From Dietzia natronolimnaea (lineage in GTDB: Bacteria; Actinomycetota; Actinomycetes; Mycobacteriales; Mycobacteriaceae): DNA of 45,636 nucleotides. The stretch is taken from positions 1-45,636 of the forward strand of contig NZ_NTGA01000031.1 in NCBI RefSeq assembly GCF_002289575.1, read 5' to 3'. The notes below the pieces were generated by a model. It had not been told where the DNA came from. It saw only the letters and a program-made list of their open reading frames with translations, and made no database searches. Shown in pieces: positions 25,809 to 35,787 of the stretch. The position numbers were made by a program, and so were the translations under genes. Within the stretch, counting starts at the first letter, position 1, and the number at the start of each line of letters is the position of its first letter.

Positions 25809-26272
25809 GGTTCGGGGCGGTCCGCCCGGACAGACCCCGGCGGTGCTGTTCGAGTGTACGTTCCCGGACCCCCGTGACCCCAGTCCCGTGTCCCCGGTCG
25901 CACCACCGGCAGCCCCGACGCGACCTCACCGGCCCTCGTCCCCGACGCGCGGACCAGGCCGGCCGAGACGGCGGACTGCCAGCTGCGGCGACCGGTGGCG
26001 AGCTCGAGCCAGGTCCTGGCGTCGGTCTCGACCACATTGGGCGGGGTCCCCCGCGTGTGGCGCGGCCCCTCGATGCACTGCACGGCCGCGAAGGGCGGCA
26101 CCCGCACCTCGACCGCACGGCCGGGGAGCTCGGCCGCCAGCACGGCAGCGGTGGCGCGGACCGCCGCCGCGAGTGCGGACCGGCCGGGGGCGTCCACCTC
26201 GTCGTCGTCGAGCCAGGGCGCCACCTCCTCGACCGCCGCGCGAACCGTCGCGCCGTCGGGGGCCCGCCTCAT
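25805..26272 (-). CDS. Sterol-carrier-like small protein upstream of purF
   Basis: A 155-aa protein like Rv0807, annotated as a sterol carrier family protein in relatives. It shows [20 protein letters not shown] and [15 protein letters not shown], the second being close to an SCP2-type ligand-cavity strand and helix. Both ends overlap neighbours by 4 nt (LssY_C gene upstream, purF downstream), so it is translationally coupled to purine synthesis. Lipid binding has not been shown; the function is unknown. Confidence 0.8.
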   Translation of the reverse strand: MRRAPDGATVRAAVEEVAPWLDDDEVDAPGRSALAAAVRATAAVLAAELPGRAVEVRVPPFAAVQCIEGPRHTRGTPPNVVETDARTWLELATGRRSWQSAVSAGLVRASGTRAGEVASGLPVVRPGTRDWGHGGPGTYTRTAPPGSVRADRPEP

Positions 26273-27849
26273 GTGCGATCACCCGCGTCCGGGAGAACCG
26301 TAGCGGACCCCGGCGCCGGCGGGCGCGCCCGGCGGGCCCGCCGCGCCCGCCGCCGTTCCTGGGCGGTCCTGCGGCTCCACGTCCGCGTGGCCTGGCTGGT
26401 GAGCAACAACAGGATCAGGACGTTGATCGCCAGGGCCAGGTAGCCGCCGAGAACGGTCCCCAGTTCTGCGTCCGTGGTGACCCGGCCGGACTCCGTCGAG
26501 ATGATGCTCACCACCGTGAGGGTGAGAAGCCACACCCTCGGGCGGGCGAATCCCAGGTAGGTGAGCAGGGCCAGGACGCCCATCGCCCCGTAGACGCCGC
26601 CGATGAACACCGCGAGCGCGATGATCGCCGGCACCACCTCGGACTGGTCGAGACCGGCGAAGTCCTCCATCCCCTGGTCCCCGAAGATGTCGCGGAGCGC
26701 GAGGACGAGCAACACGAGCACCGTCCCCACGACGAGTCCGCAGCCGGCGGTGAGCGCGGCCGGACGGGGCAGGTGGCCGGGGTCGGGGGCCACGTCGTCG
26801 GCCGGGCGATCAGCGTCACCCGACGCCACCCCGCCCTCGGCCTGGGGGTCGTCGTACCCGCGGGCGGCCCGCACCACCCCGACGGGCAGGTCGGCCGCCG
26901 CGACCTCGGGGACCGGAACGGCGCGGAGGTCCACCACCGGCAGGTCACCGTCGGTGCGGATCGCGTCGCCCCCGCCGTTCCGGGAGTGATAGCCGGCCGA
27001 GAAGTTCTCGAGCACGCGGACCCCTGCGGCGGGGACGTGGTAGCGGATCGAGGCCACGATGTAGTCGCGCTCCACGTCGATGTCCGCGTCGATCTTGTGG
27101 GTCACCTGGAGGGTGAACAGCGAGAGCCCCACCGCCCTGTCGTAGGTCCCCGCCCCGAGCCACTGCACGCGATGGCCGCCGGGCAGCAGCCACCCGTCGG
27201 GGCAGCGCCAGAACCGGACGTGGTGCCGCTGCGCCGCGTTGCCCTCCACCTCCTGTTGGTAAGCCAGGCACTGCCTCCGGCCGAAGAGCCGTAGGGGGCT
27301 CACCGGCGCGGACGGGTAGGACCGCCGCAGCACCGAGGACAGGATGATGCCCCAGGACGAGCGGACCGTGACGTCGTCGGCCAGCACCCAGCCACACGCC
27401 GTCATGGCCTCGTGGATCTGCCGGGCCGTGCCGTCGACGGCCAGGTTGACCGGGTCCCCCAGCAACCCGTCCGACGTCCGGGTGCGGGCGATGAAGTACC
27501 CGGGCACGTAGACCGACGTGATCATGGTCTGCAGTCGGGGCAGGACCAGATAGGCCACGAGCGCCCAGAACGGGATCAGCAGGAACAGGTGCCACCACGT
27601 GTGGCGCCACACCTCGTCCAGCAGCCGCCAGCCAAGCCATCCGGCCGCGAGGGTGGCCAGGGCGAAGAACACCGTGTCGACGACCTGACCGGGTAGCGCC
27701 GGCCGCACATCCTCGTCACGCACCTTGGACGGCAGGTGGGCGTAGACCGGGGGCCCGGCCGGCCCGGCGTGGGTGTCCGGCCCGGCCTGCCCGGCAGGGT
27801 CGTCCGACTCCGCGCCGGGCGACGTGACCGGTCGCTCACTGGTGGGCAT
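26269..27849 (-). CDS. LssY C-terminal domain membrane protein
   Basis: A 526-aa membrane protein. After a polar Pro/Gly-rich tail there are two helices (about residues 55-110), then a soluble LssY_C-type domain beginning [24 protein letters not shown] in separate halves, with the [14 protein letters not shown] and HHVRFWR segments. Three to four more helices and a basic tail ([13 protein letters not shown]) follow. LssY_C has no established activity. The ATG at 27849 is set by a TATCGT box 6 nt away; the open frame runs to 27918. It heads the operon that continues into the SCP-like gene, purF and purM. Confidence 0.8.
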   Translation of the reverse strand: MPTSERPVTSPGAESDDPAGQAGPDTHAGPAGPPVYAHLPSKVRDEDVRPALPGQVVDTVFFALATLAAGWLGWRLLDEVWRHTWWHLFLLIPFWALVAYLVLPRLQTMITSVYVPGYFIARTRTSDGLLGDPVNLAVDGTARQIHEAMTACGWVLADDVTVRSSWGIILSSVLRRSYPSAPVSPLRLFGRRQCLAYQQEVEGNAAQRHHVRFWRCPDGWLLPGGHRVQWLGAGTYDRAVGLSLFTLQVTHKIDADIDVERDYIVASIRYHVPAAGVRVLENFSAGYHSRNGGGDAIRTDGDLPVVDLRAVPVPEVAAADLPVGVVRAARGYDDPQAEGGVASGDADRPADDVAPDPGHLPRPAALTAGCGLVVGTVLVLLVLALRDIFGDQGMEDFAGLDQSEVVPAIIALAVFIGGVYGAMGVLALLTYLGFARPRVWLLTLTVVSIISTESGRVTTDAELGTVLGGYLALAINVLILLLLTSQATRTWSRRTAQERRRARRARRARPPAPGSATVLPDAGDRT

Positions 27850-27855
27850 GGCTCG

Positions 27856-27861
27856 ACGATA
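27856..27861 (-). promoter_or_regulatory. Leaderless -10 box of the LssY_C-SCP-purF-purM operon
   Basis: TATCGT on the minus strand, 6 nt before the ATG at 27849. No purine-box-like repeat is obvious nearby. Confidence 0.55.
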
Positions 27862-27869
27862 GTCGGCGG

Positions 27870-27875
27870 TACGGT
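27870..27875 (+). promoter_or_regulatory. -10 box of the 27890 membrane protein gene
   Basis: TACGGT would start RNA about 8 nt before the ATG, leaving a very short leader that holds GGAG. It lies 8 bp from the opposing -10 box. Confidence 0.4.
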
Positions 27876-27889
27876 CCGCGTGGAGCACG

Positions 27890-29047
27890 ATGACTGCCAG
27901 AATATCCCCCGTGCCCACGACAGATCCGACGCCGGCCAGCAGCCTCGGCGCCCACGAGGATCACCTGCGGGACCTCGGACTGCCGATGATGATCGTCCCG
28001 TCCACGCGGGCCCGGGAGGTCCTCGTCCGTTCGGCCGGGGTCAGTGCGGGCCTCGCGGTGGCCACCTCGGGCCTCTCCGCGCTGGACCGCTCGAACGACT
28101 TCGCGGTGGCGCTGCTCGACCGGGTCGGCGAGGACTCCCCCGAATGGGAGGAGATGGGGGTGAGCGACCCGATCATCCTCCTACTCCTGTTGGCGCTCGG
28201 ACTGTTCATCGCGGCGCCGATCATCGGCTGGCTCGTGGCCCGCGTGGTCCGTCGCGTGGGCCCGCTGCCAGGGTCCGTCATCGGGCTCGCGTCGGCGGTC
28301 GCGCTCGTCGTGGCGGCCCCGCTGTCCTTCGAACCCCATGACGGCCCCGGCCCGGGCACCACGGTCCTGCTCACCGCGGGGGTCCTGGTGGGCACCTACG
28401 TCGGCGCGGGCTCGCTCGTGCGCTGGTCGGCACGGCGGGTCCGGCGCGAGCTGGGGACCATGGGCCACATGGTGGCCCGGGTCCTGCCGGTCCTCATGCT
28501 GGCCGTGCTCTTCCTGTTCTTCAGCGCGGAGATCTGGCAGGTGATGGTGGCCCTGTCCTGGTCGCGAACTCTCGCCGTGGTGGGCGTCATGGGCCTGCTC
28601 ACGGTCCTGCTGGTGGCCATCACCACCCGGGACGACCTCCACGACGAGTTGGAGGCCCGGGCGCCGGGCCGGGAACTGCGGATGGCCGAACGGGTCAACA
28701 TCCTGCTGGTCCCGGTGATCGCCACCCTGATCCAGGCCGCGCTGTTCGCCTGCCTGGTCTTCCTGTTCTTCGTGTTCCTGGGGCGGATAGCGATCCCCGA
28801 GGCCACCGAGACCCGGTGGACCCTTCGCACTATGGAGGATCTCGGCGGCCTGTTGGCCGGCGTCCCGGTCAGCGTGACCCTGGTGCGGGTCTCGCTCACC
28901 CTCGCCGCGTTCTCCGCCCTCAACCTGGCCGCCGCGGCGGCCTCCGACTCCGCGCACCGCGCGCGGTTCGTCCGCCCCATGATCGACGAGGTGGTCCACG
29001 GCCTCGCCGCGCGCGAGGCCTACCTGCGGGCACGACGACGAGGCTGA
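27890..29047 (+). CDS. Polytopic membrane protein of unknown function
   Basis: A 385-aa protein with seven or eight hydrophobic helices, for example IILLLLLALGLFIAAPIIGW and ILLVPVIATLIQAALF. A charged loop (RDDLHDELEARAPGRELRMAERVN) lies between helices 6 and 7, and the C-terminus is basic. I recognise no catalytic motif or known family. It is divergent from the LssY_C operon, sharing a 40-bp intergenic stretch with facing -10 boxes, which suggests a linked role. It could be a transporter or envelope protein. Confidence 0.8.
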   Translation: MTARISPVPTTDPTPASSLGAHEDHLRDLGLPMMIVPSTRAREVLVRSAGVSAGLAVATSGLSALDRSNDFAVALLDRVGEDSPEWEEMGVSDPIILLLLLALGLFIAAPIIGWLVARVVRRVGPLPGSVIGLASAVALVVAAPLSFEPHDGPGPGTTVLLTAGVLVGTYVGAGSLVRWSARRVRRELGTMGHMVARVLPVLMLAVLFLFFSAEIWQVMVALSWSRTLAVVGVMGLLTVLLVAITTRDDLHDELEARAPGRELRMAERVNILLVPVIATLIQAALFACLVFLFFVFLGRIAIPEATETRWTLRTMEDLGGLLAGVPVSVTLVRVSLTLAAFSALNLAAAAASDSAHRARFVRPMIDEVVHGLAAREAYLRARRRG

Positions 29048-29082
29048 CCCAGGCCCTCTGGTCCTGGTCTCGGACCCCTTAC

Positions 29083-29751
29083 TCAGGCCCCTCGGCGCTC
29101 CCGCCCGCGCACCCACACGGTCACGAGCAGGGCGCCGGCCACGACCGCCGCCGCGATACCCAGCGCGGCCACGCCGAGAACGATCTGCAGTACCGCGCCC
29201 GCCACGCCGCCCAACGCGAGCGCCGCCCAGAGCGAGACCTGCTGACGATAGGGCGCCCACGATCCCCCCGCCAGCGCGTCCACCAGGCGATGCGCGGACT
29301 TGACCACCGCGCCGGTCATGTAGGTGACCCCCAGCGAGACCTCGCCCCGCGAGTGGAACACCGAGTTCATGGCCCCCATCGAGGCCGCGACGACCGTCAT
29401 CGACGCCGGCGTCCCGACGACCGTGGCCGCGGTGAGCTGGTGCACCGCGAGCGACAACAGCAGCAGGGAGGCGACCAGGGCCAGGACGGCCGGGCGGTCG
29501 TCCCCGGGACGCAGCCGGGTCACCACCGCTCCCGCGACCGCTCCGAGGAAGAACGAGACCAGGACGACGGCCGCGATGCCCGCGCCCCCGAGGTCCCCCT
29601 CCACCAGATCGACGGCCAGCCGCGTGGAGTTGCCGCTCATGAAGGAAACGAAGTAGCCGCCCACCACGAGAAAGCCGACCGCGTCGACGAAACCCGCCGT
29701 GCCGGCCAGGACCACCGCGAGCACCCGCTCGCGCGTGCGGAGGTCACGCAT
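29083..29751 (-). CDS. YoaK/DUF1275 family membrane protein
   Basis: A 222-aa protein with about six transmembrane helices and the DUF1275 marks GFVDAVGFLVVGGYFVSFMSGNST and GVTYMTGAVVK. The family is widespread, and its function is not known. A GGAGG ribosome site lies 7 nt before the ATG. It is only 24 nt downstream of purL and may be co-transcribed with it. Confidence 0.88.
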   Translation of the reverse strand: MRDLRTRERVLAVVLAGTAGFVDAVGFLVVGGYFVSFMSGNSTRLAVDLVEGDLGGAGIAAVVLVSFFLGAVAGAVVTRLRPGDDRPAVLALVASLLLLSLAVHQLTAATVVGTPASMTVVAASMGAMNSVFHSRGEVSLGVTYMTGAVVKSAHRLVDALAGGSWAPYRQQVSLWAALALGGVAGAVLQIVLGVAALGIAAAVVAGALLVTVWVRGRERRGA

Positions 29752-29775
29752 CGGATCGCCTCCGAACGAGCGGTC

Positions 29776-32076
29776 TCACACGGGGTCGACGCCGAACAAC
29801 GTCGGCAGCGTCCCCTCGTGGGCCGCGCGCAGTTCGGCGGTGGTCAGGGTGAACTGCCCCTGGACCTCGAAGGTCTCCGAGTCCGGGTCCGTGACGGCGA
29901 TCCGGGTGTGGGGGATGTCCTGTGCTGTGAGCATCTGCTGGAATCGGATCTCCTCGCCCCGGGGAACCGACACGATCACGCGGCCGGCCGATTCGGAGAA
30001 CAGCCACACGAACGGGTCCGCGTCGGCGGGCAACACCACTCTGAGGCCGCACTCCCCGGCGAGGGCCGACTCCACGAGCGCCTGGGCGAGCCCGCCCTCC
30101 GACAGGTCGTGTGCACCGGTGATCAGGCCGTCCTTGGAGCAGGTGGCGAGGATCCGGGCGAGCGTGGCCTCCCATGGCAGGTCGACCGACGGGGGCATGC
30201 CTCCCAGATGCCCGTGGGCGACCTGCGCCCAGATGGACCCGTCGAGCTCGTCCCGGGTCTCACCGAGCAGGTAGACGCTCTCACCCGGGGTGTCGCCGAA
30301 GGCGGTCGGGGTACGACGCGCGACGTCGTCGATCACCCCGAGCACCCCCACGACGGGGGTGGGCAGGATGGGAGTGGACCCGGTCTGGTTGTAGAAGGAC
30401 ACATTTCCCCCGGTCACGGGGATACCGAGCTCGGCGCAGCCATCCGCCAGGCCGTGGACGGCCTCGCGGAACTGCCACATGACGCCGGGGTCCTCGGGTG
30501 AGCCGAAGTTGAGGCAGTTGGTCACGGCGACCGGGAGCGCGCCGGTGACGGCCACGTTCCGGTACGCCTCGGCCAACGCGAGACGGGCGCCGGTGTACGG
30601 GTCCAGCCGGGTGTAGCGCCCCGAGGCGTCGGTCGACAAGGCGATGCCGCGGCCCGACTCCTCGTCGATCCGCAGGACGCCGCCGTCCGCGTTCTCCGCC
30701 AGGACCGTGTTGCCGCGCACGTAGCGGTCGTACTGCTCGGTGATGAACTTTCGGGAACACAGTGCGGGGCTGGCCACCATGTCGAGCAGCGTGCGACGCA
30801 GTTCATCGCCGGTGGTCGGCCGTGCCAACGAGGCGGTGGTGTCCGCCTGCAGGGCGTCCTGGTCCGCCGGGCGCTCCAGGGGGCGGTCGTAGACCGGGCC
30901 GTCGTGGGCCACGGTGCGCGGGGGGACGTCCACCACGGTCTCGCCGCGGAACTCGATGGTGAGCCGGTCACCGTCGGTGACCTCCCCGATGTCGGTGGCC
31001 AACACGTCCCACCGGCGGCACACCGCCAGGAAGGCGTCCACGTTCTCCGGCGCCACCACGGCGCACATCCGCTCCTGGGACTCGCTGGACAGGATCTCGG
31101 CCGCGGACATCCCCTCGGCGCGCAGCGGCACGTTGTCCAGCACGACGTGCATGCCGCCGTCGCCCGCCGCGGCGAGCTCGGAGGTGGCACAGGCCAGACC
31201 CGCTCCCCCGAGGTCCTGGATCCCGACCACGAGCTCCTCGCGGTAGAGCTCGAGACAGCACTCGATGAGCACCTTCTCGGCGAACGGGTCCCCCACCTGG
31301 ACGCTGGGGAGCTTGCGGGGCTTGACGGGCGCGCCGTGCTCGTCCTCCTCGAAGGTCTCGGAGGCGAGGACGGACACCCCGCCGATCCCGTCGAGACCGG
31401 TGCGGGCACCGAACAGGATGATCCGGTTGCCGGTGCCGGAGGCGAACGCCAGGTGCAGGTCCTCCACCCTCATCACGCCGGCACACAGGGCGTTGACCAG
31501 CGGGTTGGCCGAGTAGGACTCGTCGAAGACGGTCTCCCCGCCGAGGTTGGGCAGACCGAGGCAGTTTCCGTAGCCGCCGACACCCGCGACGACGCCCGGG
31601 AGCACGCGGTGGGTGTCGTCCGCGTCGGCCGGGCCGAACCGCAGCTGGTCCATGACCGCCACCGGGCGCGCGCCCATCGCCATGATGTCGCGGACGATCC
31701 CGCCGACACCGGTCGCGGCGCCCTGGTACGGCTCGATGTAGGAGGGATGGTTGTGTGACTCGACCTTGAACGTCACGGCCCACCCGTCTCCGATGTCGAC
31801 CACACCGGCGTTCTCGCCGATTCCCGCGAGCATGGTGGATCGCATCTCATCCGTGGTCGTCTCGCCGAAGTAGCGCAGATGCACCTTGGAGGACTTGTAC
31901 GAGCAGTGCTCCGACCACATGACCGAGTACATGGCCAGCTCGGCGTCCGTGGGTCGACGGCCGAGGATCTCGCGTATCCGGGCGTACTCGTCCTCCTTCA
32001 GCCCGAGTTCGGCCCACGGCTGGGCGAGCTCGGGGGTGGCGGAGGCGTGCGAGATGGAATCCACGTGAGTCGTCAC
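29776..32076 (-). CDS. purL: Phosphoribosylformylglycinamidine synthase subunit PurL
   Basis: Small-type PurL (766 aa), the ATP-dependent synthase subunit of the PurLQS complex, the fourth step of purine synthesis. The glutaminase (PurQ) and PurS are separate genes at 33.9-34.9 kb, as expected for this type. Visible motifs are [17 protein letters not shown] near the N-terminus, the ATP site [10 protein letters not shown] and [13 protein letters not shown], and a second half with [13 protein letters not shown]. The start is a GTG at 32076, set by a TAGACT box 7 nt upstream. Confidence 0.98.
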   Translation of the reverse strand: MTTHVDSISHASATPELAQPWAELGLKEDEYARIREILGRRPTDAELAMYSVMWSEHCSYKSSKVHLRYFGETTTDEMRSTMLAGIGENAGVVDIGDGWAVTFKVESHNHPSYIEPYQGAATGVGGIVRDIMAMGARPVAVMDQLRFGPADADDTHRVLPGVVAGVGGYGNCLGLPNLGGETVFDESYSANPLVNALCAGVMRVEDLHLAFASGTGNRIILFGARTGLDGIGGVSVLASETFEEDEHGAPVKPRKLPSVQVGDPFAEKVLIECCLELYREELVVGIQDLGGAGLACATSELAAAGDGGMHVVLDNVPLRAEGMSAAEILSSESQERMCAVVAPENVDAFLAVCRRWDVLATDIGEVTDGDRLTIEFRGETVVDVPPRTVAHDGPVYDRPLERPADQDALQADTTASLARPTTGDELRRTLLDMVASPALCSRKFITEQYDRYVRGNTVLAENADGGVLRIDEESGRGIALSTDASGRYTRLDPYTGARLALAEAYRNVAVTGALPVAVTNCLNFGSPEDPGVMWQFREAVHGLADGCAELGIPVTGGNVSFYNQTGSTPILPTPVVGVLGVIDDVARRTPTAFGDTPGESVYLLGETRDELDGSIWAQVAHGHLGGMPPSVDLPWEATLARILATCSKDGLITGAHDLSEGGLAQALVESALAGECGLRVVLPADADPFVWLFSESAGRVIVSVPRGEEIRFQQMLTAQDIPHTRIAVTDPDSETFEVQGQFTLTTAELRAAHEGTLPTLFGVDPV

Positions 32077-32083
32077 GGGGGCG

Positions 32084-32089
32084 AGTCTA
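32084..32089 (-). promoter_or_regulatory. Leaderless -10 box of purL
   Basis: TAGACT on the minus strand is followed by 7 nt and the GTG at 32076. Confidence 0.55.
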
Positions 32090-32146
32090 GTCGGCCCGCG
32101 GCAGCCCGCGAATCCGCTCCCGGCCGGGGCTAGGTGTGGTGTCCAG

Positions 32147-33358
32147 CTAGGTGGACAGCACCTCGAAGGTCAGACCCCCGCGCTCGACACGTTCCAGGAG
32201 CGCGTCCCCCATCGCCTGGGCGGTGGTGAGCTGACCCGCGAGAGCGGGGAGCTCGTCGAAGGCCAGGCACAGGGCCGACTCCGCGATCATCATGGAGGTC
32301 TCGGTGTATCCGGGGTCACCGCCGCAGACCCGGGTCACCACCCGACGCCCACCCGCCAGTGCCACAAAGGTCACGTCGAACGACGACCGGGCGCGGCGGG
32401 ACTCGCTCGGCCCGGCGCCACGATCGATCCTCTTGAGGAGCTGCGACCTGATGGGGCCGATCTGCGCACCCACGGCCAGCGCCCCGACCCCGGCCATGCC
32501 CGCCGTCGCGGTCAGCGGGGACTTGACCGACGCGTAGTGCGCGTAGGAGAAGTCGGGGCCGTAGCTCTCCAGCGCGGCCGCCGAGCGCAGGACGATCTGC
32601 GGGTCGATCGTGGGCAGGGGGACCAACCAGCGACCGAGGACGCTGTCGTGGTGCGGCTTGCCCGCCACCGACTTGATCCGCCGACCCTCGACCCTGCCCT
32701 CCTTCGTGCGCCGTGCCTTCGCGGTGCGGGCGGCCTGGCGGAGCCTGGCGAACTGGCCGATGGCCGAGTGATAGGTGCCGCCGGAGAACTGGGCGTCGGC
32801 GTGGACCGCGCCGTACACGGCCACCGGCACCCCCTCGGGGACCTGCTTCATGGTGTAGAAGACGCCCAGGTCGTGGGGGATGGAGTCGAAACCGCACGCG
32901 TGGATGATCCGCGCGCCGGAGGCCACGGCCTTGTCGTGGTACTCGAGGTACATCCGGTCGGCGAACTCGGGCTCGCCCGTGAGGTCGACGTAGTCGGTAC
33001 CGGCCTCGGCACACGCGGCGACCAGGGGTTCGCCGTACTCGAGGTACGGGCCCACGGTGGTGAGCACGACACGGGCGGCCCCGGCCATGTCCGCCAGCGA
33101 CTCCGGGTTCTCGGTGTCCGCCACCACGACCCCCGGGGCCGGTACGTCGGGCATCTCGGCGCTGAGCCTCGCCACGAGTGCATCGAGCTTCACCCGCGAC
33201 CGGCCCGCCACCGCCCATGCGCCCCCCTCGGGGAGGTTCCGCATCAGGTAGTCGGCGACCAGACCACCGGTGAAGCCGGTGGCACCGTAGACGACGATGT
33301 CGAACGGCCGGTGGGACCTGTCGGACGCGGACTCGGGCTGGGTGGTGGATTCGCTCAC
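32147..33358 (-). CDS. Saccharopine dehydrogenase-like trans-acting enoyl reductase family protein
   Basis: A 403-aa protein with an N-terminal Rossmann segment [17 protein letters not shown] (about 22-38) and [15 protein letters not shown]. It belongs to the family of mycobacterial saccharopine-dehydrogenase-like proteins, some of which (Rv2449c and Rv2953 type) are enoyl reductases acting with polyketide synthases. No polyketide synthase is nearby, so the substrate is unknown. True saccharopine dehydrogenase is unlikely. A GTG start with a weak TAGAAC box 6 nt upstream suggests another leaderless transcript. Confidence 0.87.
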   Translation of the reverse strand: MSESTTQPESASDRSHRPFDIVVYGATGFTGGLVADYLMRNLPEGGAWAVAGRSRVKLDALVARLSAEMPDVPAPGVVVADTENPESLADMAGAARVVLTTVGPYLEYGEPLVAACAEAGTDYVDLTGEPEFADRMYLEYHDKAVASGARIIHACGFDSIPHDLGVFYTMKQVPEGVPVAVYGAVHADAQFSGGTYHSAIGQFARLRQAARTAKARRTKEGRVEGRRIKSVAGKPHHDSVLGRWLVPLPTIDPQIVLRSAAALESYGPDFSYAHYASVKSPLTATAGMAGVGALAVGAQIGPIRSQLLKRIDRGAGPSESRRARSSFDVTFVALAGGRRVVTRVCGGDPGYTETSMMIAESALCLAFDELPALAGQLTTAQAMGDALLERVERGGLTFEVLST

Positions 33359-33611
33359 CCCACGGTTCTACCGCATTCCACGCCTGTCGCCGTCCACGGG
33401 TTCGGCGACCGCGGCCGTCCCGGAGGATAGAACGCCCGCGGCCTGAGGACCCGCAAGAGGGGCGATGCCTCGGGCCCCGACCTGCCCGCGCCCACTCGCC
33501 GGGCAAGATCTCAGCAAACCTTAATGTGGCTAACTGGACGGAATGGCGTTCACGTGTCCAACTCCGGGTGCAGAATTTCCTTCAACGTGCGACCACCCGG
33601 GTCGCCGTTAC

Positions 33612-33635
33612 CCGCCCCGAGTCCGCTCGGGGCGG
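33612..33635 (+). promoter_or_regulatory. Leader hairpin of the 63-residue acidic protein gene
   Basis: A perfect 10-bp stem (CCGCCCCGAG with CTCGGGGCGG) and TCCG loop ends 7 nt before an AAAGGAG ribosome site. It may protect the mRNA or control translation. The rest of the 295-bp gap between 33359 and 33653 contains a candidate TAATGT -10 box in AAACCTTAATGTGGC near 33522 but no other gene that I can support. Confidence 0.6.
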
Positions 33636-33653
33636 CTACCTAAAGGAGACCAT

Positions 33654-33845
33654 ATGGACATCACCGGTTCCATCGCCACCGCCACCGCCCCCCTGAGCGC
33701 CGAGTTCGGCAGCCTGATGGAAGAGCCGACCGGGTCGTCCTTCATCGACACCCTGCTGCAGGCCGCGTTCATCCTGCCGCCCTTCCTCCTGAACCTCCTC
33801 ACCGGAATGGGCGCGGACCTCGGCAGCACCCCCGGGATGGGCTGA
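33654..33845 (+). CDS. Small acidic hydrophobic protein (63 aa), candidate cell-wall channel subunit
   Basis: The protein has six acidic residues and no Lys, Arg or His, so net charge about -6. The N-terminus is Ser/Thr/Ala-rich (MDITGSIATATAPLS), followed by an amphipathic hydrophobic stretch (FIDTLLQAAFILPPFLLNLL) and a Gly-rich tail. There is no signal peptide. An AAAGGAG ribosome site, a leader hairpin and a 19-bp terminator suggest strong expression. The traits resemble PorA/PorH porins of corynebacteria (45-57 aa, acidic, no signal sequence), but I cannot show homology. A bacteriocin-like peptide is another reading. Confidence 0.72.
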   Translation: MDITGSIATATAPLSAEFGSLMEEPTGSSFIDTLLQAAFILPPFLLNLLTGMGADLGSTPGMG

Positions 33846-33860
33846 GAAGGTCCGAGACAG

Positions 33861-33902
33861 GCAACTGGGCCCGCCGGGAGAATTCCCGGCGGGCCCAGTT
33901 GC
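33861..33902. terminator. Strong terminator between the small acidic protein gene and purQ
   Basis: A perfect 19-bp inverted repeat (33861-33879 with 33884-33902) with a GAAT loop serves both convergent units. Confidence 0.9.
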
Positions 33903-33921
33903 GTCAACGGCGGAGCTGAGT

Positions 33922-34599
33922 TCAGACCCCGACCACGGAGTCCAGCGCGGAGAGGAACAATCCCAGCCCGTCGTCGGACGGGCCGGTCAGCGGGTCGATC
34001 GCGTGCTCGGGGTGGGGCATGAGACCCACGACCCGGCCGTTCTCGGAGCAGATGCCGGCGATGCCATTGGTCGAGCCGTTGGGCGCCTCGCCGGCGAAGC
34101 GGAACACCACCCGCCCCTCGCCCTCAAGCTGATCGATCGTCTCCGCGGTGGCCATGAAACGACCCTCGCCGGATTTCAGGGGGATGAGGATCTCCGCCCC
34201 CTGATCGAACCGGCCGGTCCACGCCGTGTCGGTGTTCTCCACGCGCAGCCATTCGTCGCGGCACACGAAGTGCATGTCGCGGTTGCGCCCGAGGGCACCG
34301 GGCAGCAGGCCCGCCTCACACAGGATCTGGAAGCCGTTGCAGATGCCCAGCACCGGCATGCCGCCCCGCGCGGCCGCGATGACCTCGCCCATGACGGGTG
34401 CCATCGAGGCGATCGCGCCGCAGCGCAGGTAGTCGCCGTAGGAGAATCCGCCGGGCACCACCACGGCGTCGACCCCCCTGAGGTCGGCGTCGTCGTGCCA
34501 CAACGAGACTGCCTCGGCGCCGGACCTGGTCACGGCCCGTGAAGCGTCGACGTCGTCGAGCGTGCCGGGGAAGGTGATGACGCCGACCCGTGCGCTCAC
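33922..34599 (-). CDS. purQ: Phosphoribosylformylglycinamidine synthase subunit PurQ
   Basis: Class I glutaminase of the PurLQS complex (225 aa), which feeds ammonia to PurL. The nucleophile elbow is GICNGFQIL, and the C-terminal His/Glu pair lies in LMPHPEHA. Its ATG overlaps the purS stop codon by 4 nt, so PurS and PurQ are made together. Normal length. Confidence 0.98.
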   Translation of the reverse strand: MSARVGVITFPGTLDDVDASRAVTRSGAEAVSLWHDDADLRGVDAVVVPGGFSYGDYLRCGAIASMAPVMGEVIAAARGGMPVLGICNGFQILCEAGLLPGALGRNRDMHFVCRDEWLRVENTDTAWTGRFDQGAEILIPLKSGEGRFMATAETIDQLEGEGRVVFRFAGEAPNGSTNGIAGICSENGRVVGLMPHPEHAIDPLTGPSDDGLGLFLSALDSVVGV

Positions 34600-34850
34600 G
34601 AGGCCACCTCCGCGGTGTCCACGCGCACGACCGTCCAGTCCTCGATGACCGTGTTGGCCAGGAGCGAGGAGGCGATCTCCTCGAGTTCGGCGTCGGACAC
34701 GTCGTCGCCCACCTCGAGCTCGAAGCGCTTGCCCTGACGGACGTCGGTCACGCCCGCGTGGCCGAGACGGCCCAGGGCCCGGTGGATGGCCTGACCCTGC
34801 GGATCGAGGATCTCGGCCTTGGGCATGACTTCGACGACGACTCGGGCCAC
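34596..34850 (-). CDS. purS: Phosphoribosylformylglycinamidine synthase subunit PurS
   Basis: Small structural subunit (84 aa) that bridges PurL and PurQ. It begins [18 protein letters not shown] and has [11 protein letters not shown], both typical of PurS. A GTG start follows a GAGGAG ribosome site by 7 nt. Confidence 0.96.
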   Translation of the reverse strand: MARVVVEVMPKAEILDPQGQAIHRALGRLGHAGVTDVRQGKRFELEVGDDVSDAELEEIASSLLANTVIEDWTVVRVDTAEVAS

Positions 34851-34975
34851 GGTGGATCTCCTCGGTCAGTGGTAACGCGGGGGCGGACCCGGACCGGCCG
34901 GGACTCGGTTGCCGATCCTACTAGGAGTCGGCGGGGCCACCGAATGGCTCAGGCCGCGGGGGACCGGGTCCTCAC

Positions 34976-35704
34976 TCAGGCCGCAGGGGCCAGTGCGACC
35001 GCCGGCCACTCGTACCGGCCGGCGACGGCTCCGTGCTCCCCGGTCACCCGGTCCACCGCGTCCACCAACGCCGACCGCGGCGCGCGACGCGAGAGCTGGG
35101 TGGCGGAGACGTTGACGCGCACCAGCCCTCCGGACGCAGCAGTCCGACAGGCTGCGGTGACAAGGGCCCGGCACCACCAGGCATCGGCGATGAACCCCTC
35201 CCCGATCGACAGCGCCCGGCCGCGCTCCGTGGTCCCCCGCACCACGTCATGGACGCCGACGAGGGAGGCACAGAGACGGAAGCCCGCCCCGGGCAACGCC
35301 TCGAGGCACCCCGGCGAGGCGTTCCACCGAGGAGGCGCGAACAGCCGCGTCCTCAGTCCCATGTCGGCCATCATCCGGTCCGCAGCGGCGAGACGGACCG
35401 CCGCCTCCGCAGGGCCGATCGCGGCGAACTCGGGCCGACGCGGGCGGGTCGCGGCCTCGTCGTATCCACCCAGGACGATCGAGTCCCCCCGCTCGCGACG
35501 GTGCCGGAGCCACCCCTGCGTGGCCCGGTCCTCGGTCATCCGGTACTCGCGCCCCCGCCTCGGCGCGACGAGCAACGAGACGGGCACGGACCGCCGTTCG
35601 AGGTCGCCGACCAGGTCCACCGCTCCCTCGAGGGTGGAATCTCGCAGGCCGGAGACGGAGACGATGAGGCGGGCGGTGGCCGGGCGCGATGTCATGGAGG
35701 CCAT
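34976..35704 (-). CDS. DUF2334 / polysaccharide-deacetylase-like protein
   Basis: A 242-aa protein of the DUF2334 type (Rv0787 is the syntenic relative), a NodB-like fold. It keeps the LFAPPRWNASPGCLEAL strand-loop. The usual metal-ligand sites look altered: the first-strand motif reads VSVSGL where relatives carry His-Asp, and LGGYDEAA sits where HGYxH is common. It may therefore have lost deacetylase activity. Start chosen at the ATG 35704 with an AGGG ribosome site 8 nt upstream; the open frame runs to 35764. Confidence 0.75.
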   Translation of the reverse strand: MASMTSRPATARLIVSVSGLRDSTLEGAVDLVGDLERRSVPVSLLVAPRRGREYRMTEDRATQGWLRHRRERGDSIVLGGYDEAATRPRRPEFAAIGPAEAAVRLAAADRMMADMGLRTRLFAPPRWNASPGCLEALPGAGFRLCASLVGVHDVVRGTTERGRALSIGEGFIADAWWCRALVTAACRTAASGGLVRVNVSATQLSRRAPRSALVDAVDRVTGEHGAVAGRYEWPAVALAPAA

Positions 35705-35787
35705 GGTCGCAGCCCTGTGTGACGGAGCGACGACGACGAGGTGTAAGTCCGGTGGCCCGGGCACACGTTGGCACCCGGCCCCTCGGG

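Noticed and set aside
28542-29083. Terminator hairpin between the 27890 membrane gene and yoaK
   Set aside because: Only a 5-bp GGTCC/GGACC pairing is present in the gap; too weak to call.
33515-33540. DtxR/IdeR-type iron box before the 63-residue gene
   Set aside because: Only a GGCTAAC half-site is present; the other half does not match the TTAGG side of the consensus.
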